Shown here piece by piece: positions 9,210-18,676 of a stretch of DNA of 64,000 nucleotides. Both the position numbers and the translations under genes were made by a program. The notes beneath the pieces are model-generated. The model made no database searches. It was not told where the DNA came from and worked only from the letters and a program-made list of their open reading frames with translations. Within the stretch, counting starts at the first letter, position 1; every line of letters begins with the position of its first letter. This DNA comes from Flavobacterium alkalisoli (GTDB lineage: Bacteria > Bacteroidota > Bacteroidia > Flavobacteriales > Flavobacteriaceae), in contig NZ_CP042831.1 of assembly GCF_008000935.1 (NCBI RefSeq), positions 3,921,856 to 3,985,855 on the forward strand. Reading direction: 5' to 3'.

Positions 9210-10292
9210 ATGAGAAAATTATTTCCTTTACTACTTACAGGTGTCCTGTTTTTTAGTTGTAGTTCTTCCGATGACAGTAACAATCCGGATACTAGCCCTA
9301 CCCCTGAAGAAAGCATGTATTTCCCTGACAACAATACCGATGTTTGGGAAACTACCAGTCCGGCTTCGTTGGGCTGGAATGAAAGTGCCGTACCTGCACT
9401 CTTACAATATCTTGAAGAAAAACACAGCAAATCGTTTATGATACTTGTAAATGGTAAGATTGTAATGGAAAACTATTTTGACGGGCATTCAGCCACTACC
9501 CCCTGGTATTGGGCAAGTGCCGGAAAAACCCTTACGTCTACAGTAACAGGAATTGCCCAGCAGGAAAATTACATCAATATAAACAACAAAGTATCCGATT
9601 ATTTAGGCACAGGATGGACAAGTGCTAATTTAGATAAAGAGAACCTTATAACCTGCAGACACCTGCTTACTATGAGTTCCGGCCTTGACGATTCTCTGGG
9701 TGATGATGTTTCTCCAGAAAACCTGCAATACGTAGCCGATGCCGGCACCCGATGGGCCTACCATAATGTTTATGTAAAACTACAGGATGTTGTGGCACAG
9801 GCTACCAACCAAACCTGGAGCGGTTATTTCAATTCCAAACTTAGAGACCCTATAGGAATGACAGGCGTATGGATAGATAGCGGCGATGACCTTAGTGTTT
9901 ACTGGAGTACTACACGAAGCATGGCTCGATTTGGCCTTTTAGCATTAAATAACGGAAAGTGGAAAGAAACCCAAATAATAAATACAACTTATTTTAACGA
10001 GGCTGTAAACACCTCTCAGGATATTAACAAAGGCTACGGTTATTTATGGTGGCTTAACGGTAAGCAGAGCTACCACCTGCCGCAAACACAGTTTGAATTT
10101 AACGGTAGCATTATCCCTTCCGGGGCTAATGATATGTATATGGCATTAGGCAAAAATGACCAGAAGATTTATGTAATACCATCTAAAAAGATGGTGGTAA
10201 TAAGAATGGGTAATGCAGCCGATGGCGAAAACTTTGCCCTTTCGGGTTTTGATGATAACCTATGGCAAAAGATAAATGCTGTTATAGAATAA
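9210..10292 (+). CDS. Beta-lactamase-fold serine hydrolase, lipoprotein
   Basis: 360 aa. The lipoprotein signal ends in FFSC (Cys17). The class C beta-lactamase/esterase fold (PF00144 type) is shown by the SxxK motif SAGK (S103-K106), a YHN motif matching the YxN element, and later conserved GYGYLWWLN. A Ser/Asp/Pro-rich linker separates the lipid anchor from the domain. Members act as DD-peptidases, esterases or amidases; this one is probably envelope-bound, substrate unknown. It has its own terminator. Possible -7 element TATCTTTA at 9179-9186. Confidence 0.9.
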   Translation: MRKLFPLLLTGVLFFSCSSSDDSNNPDTSPTPEESMYFPDNNTDVWETTSPASLGWNESAVPALLQYLEEKHSKSFMILVNGKIVMENYFDGHSATTPWYWASAGKTLTSTVTGIAQQENYININNKVSDYLGTGWTSANLDKENLITCRHLLTMSSGLDDSLGDDVSPENLQYVADAGTRWAYHNVYVKLQDVVAQATNQTWSGYFNSKLRDPIGMTGVWIDSGDDLSVYWSTTRSMARFGLLALNNGKWKETQIINTTYFNEAVNTSQDINKGYGYLWWLNGKQSYHLPQTQFEFNGSIIPSGANDMYMALGKNDQKIYVIPSKKMVVIRMGNAADGENFALSGFDDNLWQKINAVIE

Positions 10293-10320
10293 AGAAGCCG
10301 CTCAATGAGCGGCTTCTTTA
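10291..10320. terminator. Bidirectional terminator between convergent genes
   Basis: AAAGAAGCCGCTC (10291-10303) pairs perfectly with GAGCGGCTTCTTT (10307-10319) around an AAT loop; it serves both the serine hydrolase gene and the minus-strand beta-barrel gene. Confidence 0.9.
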
Positions 10321-11538
10321 TTAGAATGTATATTTAAAATTCAATCCCAGTTTACTGAATTTATAGTTACTGTTATAGTCAACCACTTCTCTCGGAGTAT
10401 CATATCTTACTTCAAGTCCCATATTTTCTGAAAGGGCATAACCAAAACCGGCAGTCAGATAAAAATTATGAGCCAGATTATACGTTTGAGTTGAAGCCGT
10501 ATAATATTCACCTTGAGCATTTGTCGCTAACTGATTCTTGGTTAAATCACCAAAAGCAAAGCTCATTCCAAAACCGGCGTCAATAAAAAACCCTTTTTTG
10601 TTTTTATTTTCACTTAAAAAATATCTGGGTCCTAAAACAGCGCTAAAAAAGCTGGCATTAAGAACAGATTGTTCAACAAGCCTGTTTGTATTTGCAAAAG
10701 GTGTTATTGTTTCAAGCTCTGTTGCCATTGCATATTCAAGTCTGAAAAAACCTCCCAAATTACCTGCAGGCATTACAATAACAGCCTCAGCTCCTAAATT
10801 AAAACCTATGCTACTGTCATTACCGCTTCCGCCTTGTGTTTTTGTAGCTAACATATTCATTGTTGGTCCGGCATAACCACTTACCAGCAATTCTATTTTT
10901 AATGAGCCTTTATTATCATAAACTTTGTATTGTGAACTTTTACAACTATTATAAACTTCAAAAACTTTCTTTAGAGAACTTTCTTTATAAGACAGAGTCC
11001 CGAAGTTAACGGAACTGTCTCCACAGTTAACCTCATTATAAAGGGTTTGCTGGTATTCTTTATTTTCTTTTACTTCATTTCCGTATAAGTACATTTTGTG
11101 TACCAGTTGGGTAATTTTTATTTTTTTGGAATCTATCGAATAAAAATATTTTTTCTCTTCGTTAAAGTAGCCTGAATATAAAGATGCATCTCCTTCAACA
11201 AGTACATTCAGGAAAAGCTCAGTCTTTTCCCACTCAGCCTCTTTAAAAGTACTATAATATCTTTGAGAATCAGATCTCGACTTATCGACTTTAACTGTTC
11301 TTTTTATGAATTTAAACTGATCGCTTATACCATATTCTTTAACTGTTAAAAATGGTAAAGACTGGTATTCCCCTGTTTCATTTTGCCTGATTTGAATCTT
11401 ATCAGTTTTTGCAAAATCTGTTGGTTTAAAATAGACATCTATCCTAGTGTCACTGTTAGTTATATAATAGCCTTTTATATCCTGGCCATAGGAAACCACA
11501 GCAATAAGGAATATTGCCAGCAAAGAAAAAAATCTCAT
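10321..11538 (-). CDS. Secreted/outer-membrane beta-barrel protein (hypothetical)
   Basis: 405 aa with a signal peptide (MRFFSLLAIFLIAVVSYGQ). The first half (to about residue 210) is a soluble, lysine-rich region; the second half has glycine-rich strand pairs (FNLGAEAVIVMPAGNLGGFFRLEYAMA, GFGYALSENMGLEVRYD) and ends LGLNFKYTF with a terminal aromatic residue, as in outer-membrane beta-barrels. There is no specific family I can name. It is monocistronic. Confidence 0.75.
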   Translation of the reverse strand: MRFFSLLAIFLIAVVSYGQDIKGYYITNSDTRIDVYFKPTDFAKTDKIQIRQNETGEYQSLPFLTVKEYGISDQFKFIKRTVKVDKSRSDSQRYYSTFKEAEWEKTELFLNVLVEGDASLYSGYFNEEKKYFYSIDSKKIKITQLVHKMYLYGNEVKENKEYQQTLYNEVNCGDSSVNFGTLSYKESSLKKVFEVYNSCKSSQYKVYDNKGSLKIELLVSGYAGPTMNMLATKTQGGSGNDSSIGFNLGAEAVIVMPAGNLGGFFRLEYAMATELETITPFANTNRLVEQSVLNASFFSAVLGPRYFLSENKNKKGFFIDAGFGMSFAFGDLTKNQLATNAQGEYYTASTQTYNLAHNFYLTAGFGYALSENMGLEVRYDTPREVVDYNSNYKFSKLGLNFKYTF

Positions 11539-11586
11539 CTTGTAAGGTGATTAATTTAGTTAGTTAATTGGTTATTGGTAAAAAAT

Positions 11587-12540
11587 TTATTTGAAGAAGG
11601 AATCTACAAATTCATACTTGTTAAATACCTGTAAATCCTCAATTCCTTCACCCACACCAATGTATTTAACCGGTATCTGGAACTGGTCTGAAATACCAAT
11701 TACCACACCTCCTTTTGCCGTTCCGTCAAGTTTGGTAACGGCAAGTGAGGTTACCTCTGTTGCAGCAGTAAACTGTTTAGCCTGTTCAAAAGCATTTTGA
11801 CCTGTAGAACCGTCAAGTACAAGCAACACATCATGAGGTGCATCGCCCACTACTTTTTGCATTACCCTTTTTACTTTGGTAAGCTCGTTCATCAGGTTTA
11901 CTTTATTATGAAGCCTTCCGGCTGTATCTATAATAACAACATCAGCATTTTGCTTAACGGCCGACTGTAACGTATCAAAAGCAACAGAAGCCGGGTCACT
12001 ACCCATTTGCTGTTTTACGATTGGTACATTTACCCTGTCTGCCCATACCTGTAACTGATCTATAGCAGCAGCCCTAAAAGTATCGGCAGCACCAAGCACC
12101 ACATTGTGCCCGGCTTTTTTAAACTGGTAAGCAAGTTTACCTATAGTTGTGGTTTTACCCACACCATTTACACCTACCACCATTAGTACATATGGCTTTT
12201 TGTCTGCCGGAACTTCAAAATCTGTAGCTTCTCCGGTATTGGTTTCCGAAAGCAGGCCTGCAATCTCTTCTCTTAATATAGCATTAAGTTCATCTGTACC
12301 TAAATATTTATCTTTAGATACGCGCTCTTCTATACGCTCAATAATTTTAAGGGTAGTATTTACACCTACATCAGATGATACAAGTATCTCTTCAAGATTA
12401 TCAAGTACCTCATCATCTACTTTAGATTTACCTGCTACAGCTTTAGATAACTTAGAGAAAAAAGAAGTTTTAGTTTTCTCAAGACCTTTATCTAAAGTTT
12501 CCTTCTTTTCAGAAGAAAATATTTTTTTAAAGAAGTTCAT
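11587..12540 (-). CDS. ftsY: Signal recognition particle receptor FtsY
   Basis: 317 aa SRP-receptor GTPase that docks SRP-ribosome complexes at the inner membrane. A short charged A region precedes the four-helix N domain and the G domain. G1 is GVNGVGKT (123-130), DTFRAAAIDQL and DTAGRLHN follow, and TKLDGTAKGG is the G4 region. The N-terminal extension is short compared with E. coli, as usual in Bacteroidota. Downstream of the DUF4295-rpmG-rpmB cluster but separated by a terminator. Confidence 0.97.
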   Translation of the reverse strand: MNFFKKIFSSEKKETLDKGLEKTKTSFFSKLSKAVAGKSKVDDEVLDNLEEILVSSDVGVNTTLKIIERIEERVSKDKYLGTDELNAILREEIAGLLSETNTGEATDFEVPADKKPYVLMVVGVNGVGKTTTIGKLAYQFKKAGHNVVLGAADTFRAAAIDQLQVWADRVNVPIVKQQMGSDPASVAFDTLQSAVKQNADVVIIDTAGRLHNKVNLMNELTKVKRVMQKVVGDAPHDVLLVLDGSTGQNAFEQAKQFTAATEVTSLAVTKLDGTAKGGVVIGISDQFQIPVKYIGVGEGIEDLQVFNKYEFVDSFFK

Positions 12541-12582
12541 ATGCTTTTTTAGTCTCGTTTTTCCTTTGGTAAATATAGAAAA

Positions 12583-12618
12583 TAAAAAAGCTACTCCCGT
12601 TACTGAAAGTAGCTTTTC
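12583..12618 (-). terminator. Terminator of the rpmB-rpmG-DUF4295 operon
   Basis: On the minus strand AAAAGCTACT (12617-12608) pairs with AGTAGCTTTT (12595-12586) and is followed by a T run. Confidence 0.8.
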
Positions 12619-12637
12619 TATATATGTTTAGGACTTA

Positions 12638-12790
12638 TTATTTCTTCTTAAGAAAATCATCCACTAATTCTGGAGCCATTACGCTCTCAACAAAAGTATA
12701 AGCACCTGTTTTAGGAGACTTTACCATTTTGATAGCTTTAGTTAGCCTTTTAGAAGCTGTCTGTAACGATGCTACGGTTTTCTTTGCCAT
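12638..12790 (-). CDS. DUF4295 small basic protein
   Basis: 50 aa, read from ATG at 12790 to TAA at 12638. The sequence starts MAKKTVASLQTASKRLTKA and ends VDDFLKKK. It matches the DUF4295 family, tiny lysine-rich proteins found almost only in Bacteroidota and encoded directly after rpmB and rpmG. The conserved linkage and basic composition suggest a ribosome-associated protein; that role is inferred. It starts 9 bp after the rpmG stop. Confidence 0.9.
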   Translation of the reverse strand: MAKKTVASLQTASKRLTKAIKMVKSPKTGAYTFVESVMAPELVDDFLKKK

Positions 12791-12799
12791 GACGTAATA

Positions 12800-12982
12800 T
12801 TATTTTATTTCTTTATGAACAGTTACTCTCTTAAGGATAGGATTGAATTTTTTGATCTCTAACCTGTCCGGAGTGTTTTTCTTATTTTTAGTAGTGATGT
12901 ATCTTGAAGTTCCTGGTACGCCAGAAGCTTTGTGCTCAGTACACTCTAAAATTACCTGGATTCTGTTACCTTTCTTTGCCAT
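12800..12982 (-). CDS. rpmG: 50S ribosomal protein L33
   Basis: 60 aa, with the family sequence [19 protein letters not shown] and the C-terminal [17 protein letters not shown]. Only one cysteine is present, so this is the zinc-free (C-) form. It is 30 bp downstream of rpmB and just before DUF4295, the standard Bacteroidota order. Confidence 0.97.
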   Translation of the reverse strand: MAKKGNRIQVILECTEHKASGVPGTSRYITTKNKKNTPDRLEIKKFNPILKRVTVHKEIK

Positions 12983-13012
12983 CTTGCTATATATTTATTT
13001 AGGTACGGATTA

Positions 13013-13249
13013 TTATTTAATAAATCCTTTAGCTTTAGCGTCTTTTAGAACAGCAGCTAAACCATTTTTATTAATTGTCTTGATAGTAGAAGCAGCTACC
13101 CTAAGAGTAATCCATCTGTCCTCTTCAGGAAGATAAAAACGCTTCTTCACTAAGTTTACACTAAACTTTCTCTTAGTCTTGTTCATTGCGTGGGAAACGT
13201 TATTTCCAACCATCGCTTTTTTACCAGTAAGGGCACAAACTCTTGACAT
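13013..13249 (-). CDS. rpmB: 50S ribosomal protein L28
   Basis: 78 aa with the L28 signature [27 protein letters not shown]. No CxxC zinc pair, so the C- form. First gene of the rpmB-rpmG-DUF4295 operon. Confidence 0.97.
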   Translation of the reverse strand: MSRVCALTGKKAMVGNNVSHAMNKTKRKFSVNLVKKRFYLPEEDRWITLRVAASTIKTINKNGLAAVLKDAKAKGFIK

Positions 13250-13328
13250 TATTTATCGCTTTTATATCGTTATTCAAAATCAGGGTGCAAAGTAACAAAA
13301 AATAAAACTATTACACAAACATAATCAA

Positions 13329-14576
13329 TCAGTTTTTTAAAATTTCCTGATAAATTTTTTCCAAAGCTTTATTTGCCGCACGTTCTATTACCTTTTCACG
13401 GGGCTGACCAAACTCAAACTTCTCACTGTAAACGCCTTTTGGAGTAGCTATACCTATAAAAACCGTACCCACTTCGGCATCAGAATCTCCCTTTGTAGGC
13501 CCCGCATTTCCGGTGGTTGCTACGGCATAATCTGTCCCAAAAATCTTCTTTGCCTGCAAAGCCATCGCTTCGGCCACTTTAGGACTTACCACACTAAATA
13601 TATCTATAAGCTGCTGGTCTATCTTTAGTATATTAACTTTTGCTTCGGTAGCATAAGCCACTGCGCTTCCTTTAAAATAAGCCGAAGACCCCGGCAGAGA
13701 AGTTAGCATTTGCGCTATCCTGCCCCCTGTACAACTTTCGGCTGCCGATATGGTAAGACGCTGTTCCGTTAAAACCTTTGCCAAAACAACCTCAAGCGAT
13801 TCTTCCTCTTCATAACCAACTATAATATCGCCTATTATAGCTTTTAGCTTTTCAGATTCTTCCTTAATGCTTTCCTGTAAAAACTCTTCGTTGATACCTC
13901 TTGCCGAAAGGCGAAGCCTTACTTTACCCGGACTTGGCAGGTAAGCAAGTTTAATAAACTCCGGCAGGTTGTTCTCCCAGTCTTCAATACGCTCGGCAAT
14001 AAGGCTTTCTCCCTGTCCGTATGTATTTATGGTTTTATGAAGTATATAAGGCCTTTTAAATTTAGAAATAAGCCTAAGGATAACCTCATTATCCATTAGG
14101 TATTTCATTTCATAAGGAACACCCGGCAGCGACACAAAAACGGTATTTTCGTTTTCCATCCATATCCCTGGTGCAGTCCCTACCCTGTTAAAAAGCACAG
14201 TCCCTCTTGAGGGTACAAGCGCCTGGTCTTTATTCATCTGCGAAACCGGACGGTTCATAACCTTTTGTATCAGTTCTTCAACATGAATAAGAACCGCTTC
14301 ATCAGTCACAAGGTCATCGTTAAAATACTCTGCAAGGGTCTTTTTGGTAATATCATCTTTGGTTGGACCAAGTCCTCCTGTCATGACAACCAAATCCACC
14401 TTATTTTGCAGCGTTTCCAGCGTTTTCAGTATATGTTCACGACTGTCGCTTATGGAAAGCATTTCAACTACTCCTATACCTATTTTATCTAAAGACTTTG
14501 CGATAAAAGCAGAATTGGTATCCACAATCTGCCCTATCAGGATCTCATCCCCAATGGTAACAACCGCTGCTTTCAT
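13329..14576 (-). CDS. cinA: CinA family protein (competence/damage-inducible protein A, NMN amidohydrolase)
   Basis: 415 aa two-domain CinA. The N-terminal MoaB/MogA-like domain ([37 protein letters not shown]) is followed by the C-terminal PncC domain with [27 protein letters not shown] and [11 protein letters not shown]. The PncC part deamidates nicotinamide mononucleotide to nicotinic acid mononucleotide, and the N-terminal part can act as an ADP-ribose pyrophosphatase. It is in a minus-strand run with the Hpt and FAH genes, 5 bp after the Hpt stop. Confidence 0.95.
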   Translation of the reverse strand: MKAAVVTIGDEILIGQIVDTNSAFIAKSLDKIGIGVVEMLSISDSREHILKTLETLQNKVDLVVMTGGLGPTKDDITKKTLAEYFNDDLVTDEAVLIHVEELIQKVMNRPVSQMNKDQALVPSRGTVLFNRVGTAPGIWMENENTVFVSLPGVPYEMKYLMDNEVILRLISKFKRPYILHKTINTYGQGESLIAERIEDWENNLPEFIKLAYLPSPGKVRLRLSARGINEEFLQESIKEESEKLKAIIGDIIVGYEEEESLEVVLAKVLTEQRLTISAAESCTGGRIAQMLTSLPGSSAYFKGSAVAYATEAKVNILKIDQQLIDIFSVVSPKVAEAMALQAKKIFGTDYAVATTGNAGPTKGDSDAEVGTVFIGIATPKGVYSEKFEFGQPREKVIERAANKALEKIYQEILKN

Positions 14577-14581
14577 ATCTA

Positions 14582-14926
14582 TTAAAGGCCGTAATCTTTT
14601 TTTATTTCTTTTAGTGCATGGTCTATCCTGTCCTTAAGACTCTTATACACCTCTTTAATTTCCTTTTTCTTACCCTCGCTCCTGCTCCATGTCTCTATAG
14701 ACAAAACATCCTCATAAGCCAGGTCCATACCCAGCATATCAAGCGTAGGCTTTATTTTATGTGCAGCATGGTATACCCTTTCATAATCCTTTTCTTTTAG
14801 TCCCTGCCTTATATTTTTAATTTCCGGCGGAACCTCTTCGGTAAAAAGTACCATTATCTGCCTTGCAAAATCCACATCGTTATCGGAAATCGCATATACT
14901 TTGGATAAATTATAGTGTAAAGCCAT
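14582..14926 (-). CDS. Hpt (histidine phosphotransfer) domain protein
   Basis: 114 aa single-domain Hpt protein. The helix [17 protein letters not shown] carries the phosphorylatable His56 in the HxxKxxxxxxG context. Such proteins relay phosphate between hybrid sensor kinases and response regulators. No kinase is adjacent, so the partner is elsewhere. Its start overlaps the FAH gene stop by one base, giving translational coupling. Confidence 0.9.
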   Translation of the reverse strand: MALHYNLSKVYAISDNDVDFARQIMVLFTEEVPPEIKNIRQGLKEKDYERVYHAAHKIKPTLDMLGMDLAYEDVLSIETWSRSEGKKKEIKEVYKSLKDRIDHALKEIKKDYGL

Positions 14927-15537
14927 TATTTTACCTGTATCCTGAATAATTTTTTACCTTCTATCGAACCTTCCAACACATCGTCGGGGTTAACTTTGCC
15001 CACGCCTTCCGGCGTTCCGGTAAAAATAACATCTCCCGTTCTTAATGTAAAATATTGCGAAACATAAGCAACAAGCTCATCAATCTTCCAAAGCATATTT
15101 TGGGTATTGCCTTTTTGTACTACCTCATCATTTTTGGTAAGCTCAAAGTTTATGCTGTCTAACGATCCTAATTCTGATTTATTGATAAAATCCCCAATTA
15201 CAGCCGAACCGTCAAACGCTTTGGCTTTTTCCCATGGCAGCCCTTTTTCCTTAAGTTTTGCCTGAATGTCTCTGGCTGTAAAATCGATACCTAAACCTAT
15301 CTCGTCATAATACTTATGGGCAAATTTTGCATCTATATACTTACCTACCTTATTTATCTTAACAAGTACTTCTACTTCATAGTGTACATCGTTACTAAAC
15401 TCCGGTATAACAAATGGAAACTGTTTTTGCACTACTGCCGTGTCAGGCTTCAGGAAAATAACAGGCTCATCTGGCCTTTCGTTTTTAAGTTCCTCTATAT
15501 GGCTGGCATAATTCCTGCCTATGCATATTATCTTCAT
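14926..15537 (-). CDS. Fumarylacetoacetate hydrolase family protein
   Basis: 203 aa, short FAH form. It starts MKIICIGRNYASHIEELKNERPDEPVIFLK and has the metal-binding HYEVEVLVKI (E-x-E), the helix LGIDFTARDIQAK and the loop GDVIFTGTPEGVGKV. Members hydrolyse or decarboxylate acylpyruvates and oxaloacetate in the cytoplasm; the substrate is not set by context. First gene of the FAH-Hpt-cinA run or following the exonuclease gene by 28 bp. Confidence 0.93.
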   Translation of the reverse strand: MKIICIGRNYASHIEELKNERPDEPVIFLKPDTAVVQKQFPFVIPEFSNDVHYEVEVLVKINKVGKYIDAKFAHKYYDEIGLGIDFTARDIQAKLKEKGLPWEKAKAFDGSAVIGDFINKSELGSLDSINFELTKNDEVVQKGNTQNMLWKIDELVAYVSQYFTLRTGDVIFTGTPEGVGKVNPDDVLEGSIEGKKLFRIQVK

Positions 15538-15565
15538 GCGTATGCGTTATCTTGTGGGGATTATT

Positions 15566-16342
15566 TTATACTAATTTATTATTTAATTTTCTTAATTTAA
15601 TAGCTGTAAGCACTTTTTTAGTGTATAAAGGGAAATCGGCATTCTGAATCCACCCGAAATAACCGGGCTCCTGCTCCAGTATTTTCTCCACTTTTGCACC
15701 TTTGTGCTTACCAAAAGTAAATATCTCTTCCCCATCATCATCAAGAACTATAAAACCTGCAAAATCTACTGCTTTTTTACGGGTTGTAAATTCCGAAAGC
15801 TCCTTAATATCATTTTTAAGATCTTCATACCGGTCCAGTTGCGATTTTAATATCTCATAAGTAGCATTGGTATCTGCCGCTGCACTATGTGCGTTTTCAA
15901 GCACCTGCCCGCAATAAAACTTAAAGGCAGCACTAAGGGTACGTTCTTCTTTTTTATGGAAGATTGTCTGCACGTCTACAGTTACCCTGTTTTTCATATC
16001 AAAGTCAACACCTGCCCTTAAAAGCTCTTCTGCCAAAAGCGGTATATCAAATCTGTCTGAATTATATCCGGCAAGGTCAGAATCCTTAATCATATTATAC
16101 ACCTGATGAGAAAGATCTTTAAAGGTAGGCTCGTTTGCCACTTTTTCATCGTCTATACCATGAAAAGCTGTAGACTGTGGCGGAATAGGCCTTTCCGGAT
16201 TTACAAGCCAGGTTTTGCTTTCCTTATTTCCGTTAGGGTATACCTTAAGTATCGCTATTTCAACTATTCTGTCTTTAGTAATATCTGTACCTGTAGTTTC
16301 CAGATCAAAAAAACATATAGGCCTGTGCAGTTTAAGTTCCAT
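15566..16342 (-). CDS. DnaQ-like 3'-5' exonuclease
   Basis: 258 aa DEDDh exonuclease domain in residues 5-170. The Exo I motif is FFDLETTGTD (D13, E15), Exo II is around DLAGYNSDRFDIPLL, and Exo III is HSAAADTNAT. The C-terminal 80 residues include FTFGKHKGAKVEKI...PGYFGWIQNADFP, a small module found in flavobacterial PolC-like exonucleases. Likely roles are proofreading or RNA/DNA trimming. It starts 5 bp after the VanX-like gene stop. Confidence 0.92.
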   Translation of the reverse strand: MELKLHRPICFFDLETTGTDITKDRIVEIAILKVYPNGNKESKTWLVNPERPIPPQSTAFHGIDDEKVANEPTFKDLSHQVYNMIKDSDLAGYNSDRFDIPLLAEELLRAGVDFDMKNRVTVDVQTIFHKKEERTLSAAFKFYCGQVLENAHSAAADTNATYEILKSQLDRYEDLKNDIKELSEFTTRKKAVDFAGFIVLDDDGEEIFTFGKHKGAKVEKILEQEPGYFGWIQNADFPLYTKKVLTAIKLRKLNNKLV

Positions 16343-16347
16343 TTTAT

Positions 16348-17022
16348 TTATTGTTGTGTTTGTTCATTACACTCCCATCTAAAATCGGAAGTCTCATATT
16401 TTTTCTTTCTGTAATCAAAGTGCCACCATTCATTATCATAAGGTGTAAATCCTGCCTCATTCATTATAACTCTAAGCAGCTTTCGGTTATTTTGCGCTTT
16501 TTCAGATATCTTATCAGACATGTAATGGGAAAGGCTTGAAAAATCATCAAACTCATTACCCATGTCAAGCAAATCACCGTTTTCATCCGCCAGAGATAAA
16601 TCTACTGCTGCTCCCCTGTTATGATTAGAGCCTTTACCCGGCGGAGCAACATATTTGGGATTGTTTACAATTTCATACATCTTTTGCTGATAGCCGTAAG
16701 GACGATAGCAATCAAAAATAACCAATTTAAGGTTTTTAGCATTAGCCAGCATGTTAGCTTTTTCTAAAGCTTCTGCTACCTCCGGCCTTAAAAAGCATCG
16801 GGCACAGGGATAAATTTTCTGCTTCATAAAATTAGCAGTATCGGCATAAGCCATTTTATTGACCATGTCTAATGTATCCATCTTTATTTCTGCCCAGTTG
16901 GCTGTATCTTTCATAACTATAGTGTGATGAAAATCTTCTGTAAGTCTTTTATCATCAACTTTAGCGGTGCTTAATGCAAAAAGCACTATAACCAATACTA
17001 TTACCCCGAAAGTTTTCACCAA
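16348..17022 (-). CDS. D-Ala-D-Ala dipeptidase, VanX/M15D type
   Basis: 224 aa exported peptidase. An N-terminal hydrophobic segment (residues 4-18) is a signal peptide or anchor. The zinc site is seen in GSNHNRGAAVDLSL (SxHxxGxAxD) and EWWHFDY, and FDCYRPYGYQ is the substrate-binding segment. The family cleaves D-Ala-D-Ala or related dipeptides; in bacteria without glycopeptide resistance it serves peptidoglycan recycling. No vanH/vanA homologue is adjacent, so a resistance role is unlikely. Confidence 0.92.
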   Translation of the reverse strand: MVKTFGVIVLVIVLFALSTAKVDDKRLTEDFHHTIVMKDTANWAEIKMDTLDMVNKMAYADTANFMKQKIYPCARCFLRPEVAEALEKANMLANAKNLKLVIFDCYRPYGYQQKMYEIVNNPKYVAPPGKGSNHNRGAAVDLSLADENGDLLDMGNEFDDFSSLSHYMSDKISEKAQNNRKLLRVIMNEAGFTPYDNEWWHFDYRKKKYETSDFRWECNEQTQQ

Positions 17023-17076
17023 TTATACTTTTATCTTTACAAAGATAGGGAATTGAATTTATGACCAAAGACAAAT

Positions 17077-17108
17077 AAAAAAAGGGAGACAGAAAAACTG
17101 TCTCCCTT
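17077..17108 (-). terminator. Terminator of rtcB
   Basis: On the minus strand GGGAGACAG (17106-17098) pairs with CTGTCTCCC (17092-17084), followed by a seven-T run. Confidence 0.9.
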
Positions 17109-17119
17109 AGCACCCATTG

Positions 17120-18544
17120 TTAATCTTCCCGGCTTCCGTCATCGGCCATTCTTACCATTTTAGGGGTAAATTTAGCCACGACATCCACAAGGTCTGTTTG
17201 TGAGGCCATCACGGTGTTGATATCTTTATAAGCCATAGGCGCTTCATCTTTTCCTGCCCCAATAAGGGTCACGCCATGGTCTTTAAGTACTTGTCTCATA
17301 TCATCTCGGGTAATGCTTTTTATAGCCTGTGTTCGGCTCATTTGCCTTCCCGCTCCATGTGAAGCTGAGTTAATGGAATTTTCTTCTCCTTTACCTCTCA
17401 CAAGGAATCCCGGTGCCGTCATACTACCCGGTATAATACCCATAACCCCTTTACCGGCCGGTGTTGCCCCCTTACGGTGTACTATTACCTCTTCTCCGTT
17501 AAGGATTTCCTTCCATGCAAAATTATGATGATTCTCTACCTTAGCCAGCACTTTACCTCCTAAAGCCCTTTCCATCTTATCATGTATTACCTGATGACAG
17601 GCCGATGCATAATCTCCAGCCAGGTTCATAGCCATCCAGTATTCCTGCCCCTCCTGAGTACTAAGATCCAGATAAGCAAGGTTTTGAGCTTCCCTTGGCA
17701 GTTTGCACATACTCTTGGCAAGCTTGGTATAATGTCCTGCTATAGTAGCACCCAAACCACGTGAACCCGAATGGGTAAGCAAAGCCACATAACGTCCCTT
17801 ATCTATGTTAAGTATCTCATCTCTTTGTTCAAACTCTATAATACCAAATTCCACAAAGTGATTACCTCCTCCCGAAGTACCTAACTGAGACCAGGCTTTA
17901 TCCTGGAGGCTTTTTAAAAGTTGGTTCATATTAAACTCATCACGGTCTAATATATCGTGAGTCGTTTTATCTCTCCCTTTAAAACCCTGCCCTGCACCAA
18001 ATTTAGACTGAGCAATAAGCTCCCTTTTAAACTTAGCCTGATTTTCCATAAAGAATCCTTCAGGAATATCGTATACCGACAGTGCCATTCTACAACCTAT
18101 ATCTACCCCAACCCCATAAGGAATTATGGCATTTTTTGTTGCAAGCACACCACCTATAGGAAGGCCGTATCCCTGATGGGCATCGGGCATTAAAGACCCC
18201 GCTACCGTTACCGGCAGTTTCATTGCCACATCCATTTGGGTCTTCGCCCCTTCTTCTATATGTTTTTCACCATATATAGTATACGTCTCCGGATTTTCAA
18301 CAAGAGGTATTTCGTCTTCCTTCAAAATGTTTGCTTCCTCTATCATTGCCGAAGCCAGTGTTCCTAAAACTTCGTCATCAAGAAAATTCTCCGGATAATC
18401 ATTTACTTTCTTTAATAAAGCCAATACTTCTTCTTTTTCCTGAGAAGCATATTTTTCATTTACCAATGTTAAGGCATGCCCTAAAACCGTGTTTTCTTTA
18501 AAACCGATAGTCAATAAATCGGTTCCTGTAATTAATCGTTCCAT
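17120..18544 (-). CDS. rtcB: RNA-splicing ligase RtcB
   Basis: 474 aa GTP- and Mn-dependent RNA ligase joining 2',3'-cyclic phosphate or 3'-phosphate ends to 5'-OH ends. Family landmarks in order: MPDAHQGYGLPIGG, GVGVDIGCRMALS (metal Cys), GTSGGGNHFVEFG (metal His), THSGSRGLG, VENHHNFAW, RKGATPAGKGVMGIIPG and SASHGAGRQMSR, whose His is the one guanylylated in characterised RtcB enzymes. It lies 55 bp downstream of an array of Y-RNA-like units and the Ro60 gene, all on the minus strand, so the cluster is likely transcribed together. No rtcA or archease is adjacent. Confidence 0.97.
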   Translation of the reverse strand: MERLITGTDLLTIGFKENTVLGHALTLVNEKYASQEKEEVLALLKKVNDYPENFLDDEVLGTLASAMIEEANILKEDEIPLVENPETYTIYGEKHIEEGAKTQMDVAMKLPVTVAGSLMPDAHQGYGLPIGGVLATKNAIIPYGVGVDIGCRMALSVYDIPEGFFMENQAKFKRELIAQSKFGAGQGFKGRDKTTHDILDRDEFNMNQLLKSLQDKAWSQLGTSGGGNHFVEFGIIEFEQRDEILNIDKGRYVALLTHSGSRGLGATIAGHYTKLAKSMCKLPREAQNLAYLDLSTQEGQEYWMAMNLAGDYASACHQVIHDKMERALGGKVLAKVENHHNFAWKEILNGEEVIVHRKGATPAGKGVMGIIPGSMTAPGFLVRGKGEENSINSASHGAGRQMSRTQAIKSITRDDMRQVLKDHGVTLIGAGKDEAPMAYKDINTVMASQTDLVDVVAKFTPKMVRMADDGSRED

Positions 18545-18599
18545 AACTTTTTATGTTTGCAATGGTTGCTTTAAACTTAATTTATAATTTTTAAATAGA

Positions 18600-18675
18600 A
18601 AAAGAGGCAATAAGCGTAAAGTGATGTAAGATGTCGATTTGGAAACGAAGTAACACTTTACAACGGCACTCTTTT
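18600..18675 (-). ncRNA. Candidate Y RNA, unit 6 (minimal stem form)
   Basis: 76 nt. Lower helix AAAAGAG (18675-18669) with CTCTTTT (18606-18600); upper helix GTAAAGTG with CACTTTAC (18654-18661 and 18616-18623), 8 perfect pairs. The shared 24-nt motif is at 18646-18669 and the 3' strand reads CGCTTATTGCC. The 30-nt loop has no T-arm or D-arm, so this looks like a bare Ro60-binding stem. The T-rich 3' end (TCTTTTTCTATTT) may act as a weak terminator or processing end before rtcB. Confidence 0.7.
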
Positions 18676-18676
18676 A

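Noticed and set aside
12149..12631. 160-codon plus-strand ORF over ftsY
   Set aside because: Antisense shadow of ftsY, Ser/Thr-rich as expected for a reverse frame.
16348..17022. Vancomycin-resistance gene vanX
   Set aside because: No vanH, vanA or vanRS neighbours; M15D peptidases are common housekeeping enzymes in Bacteroidota.
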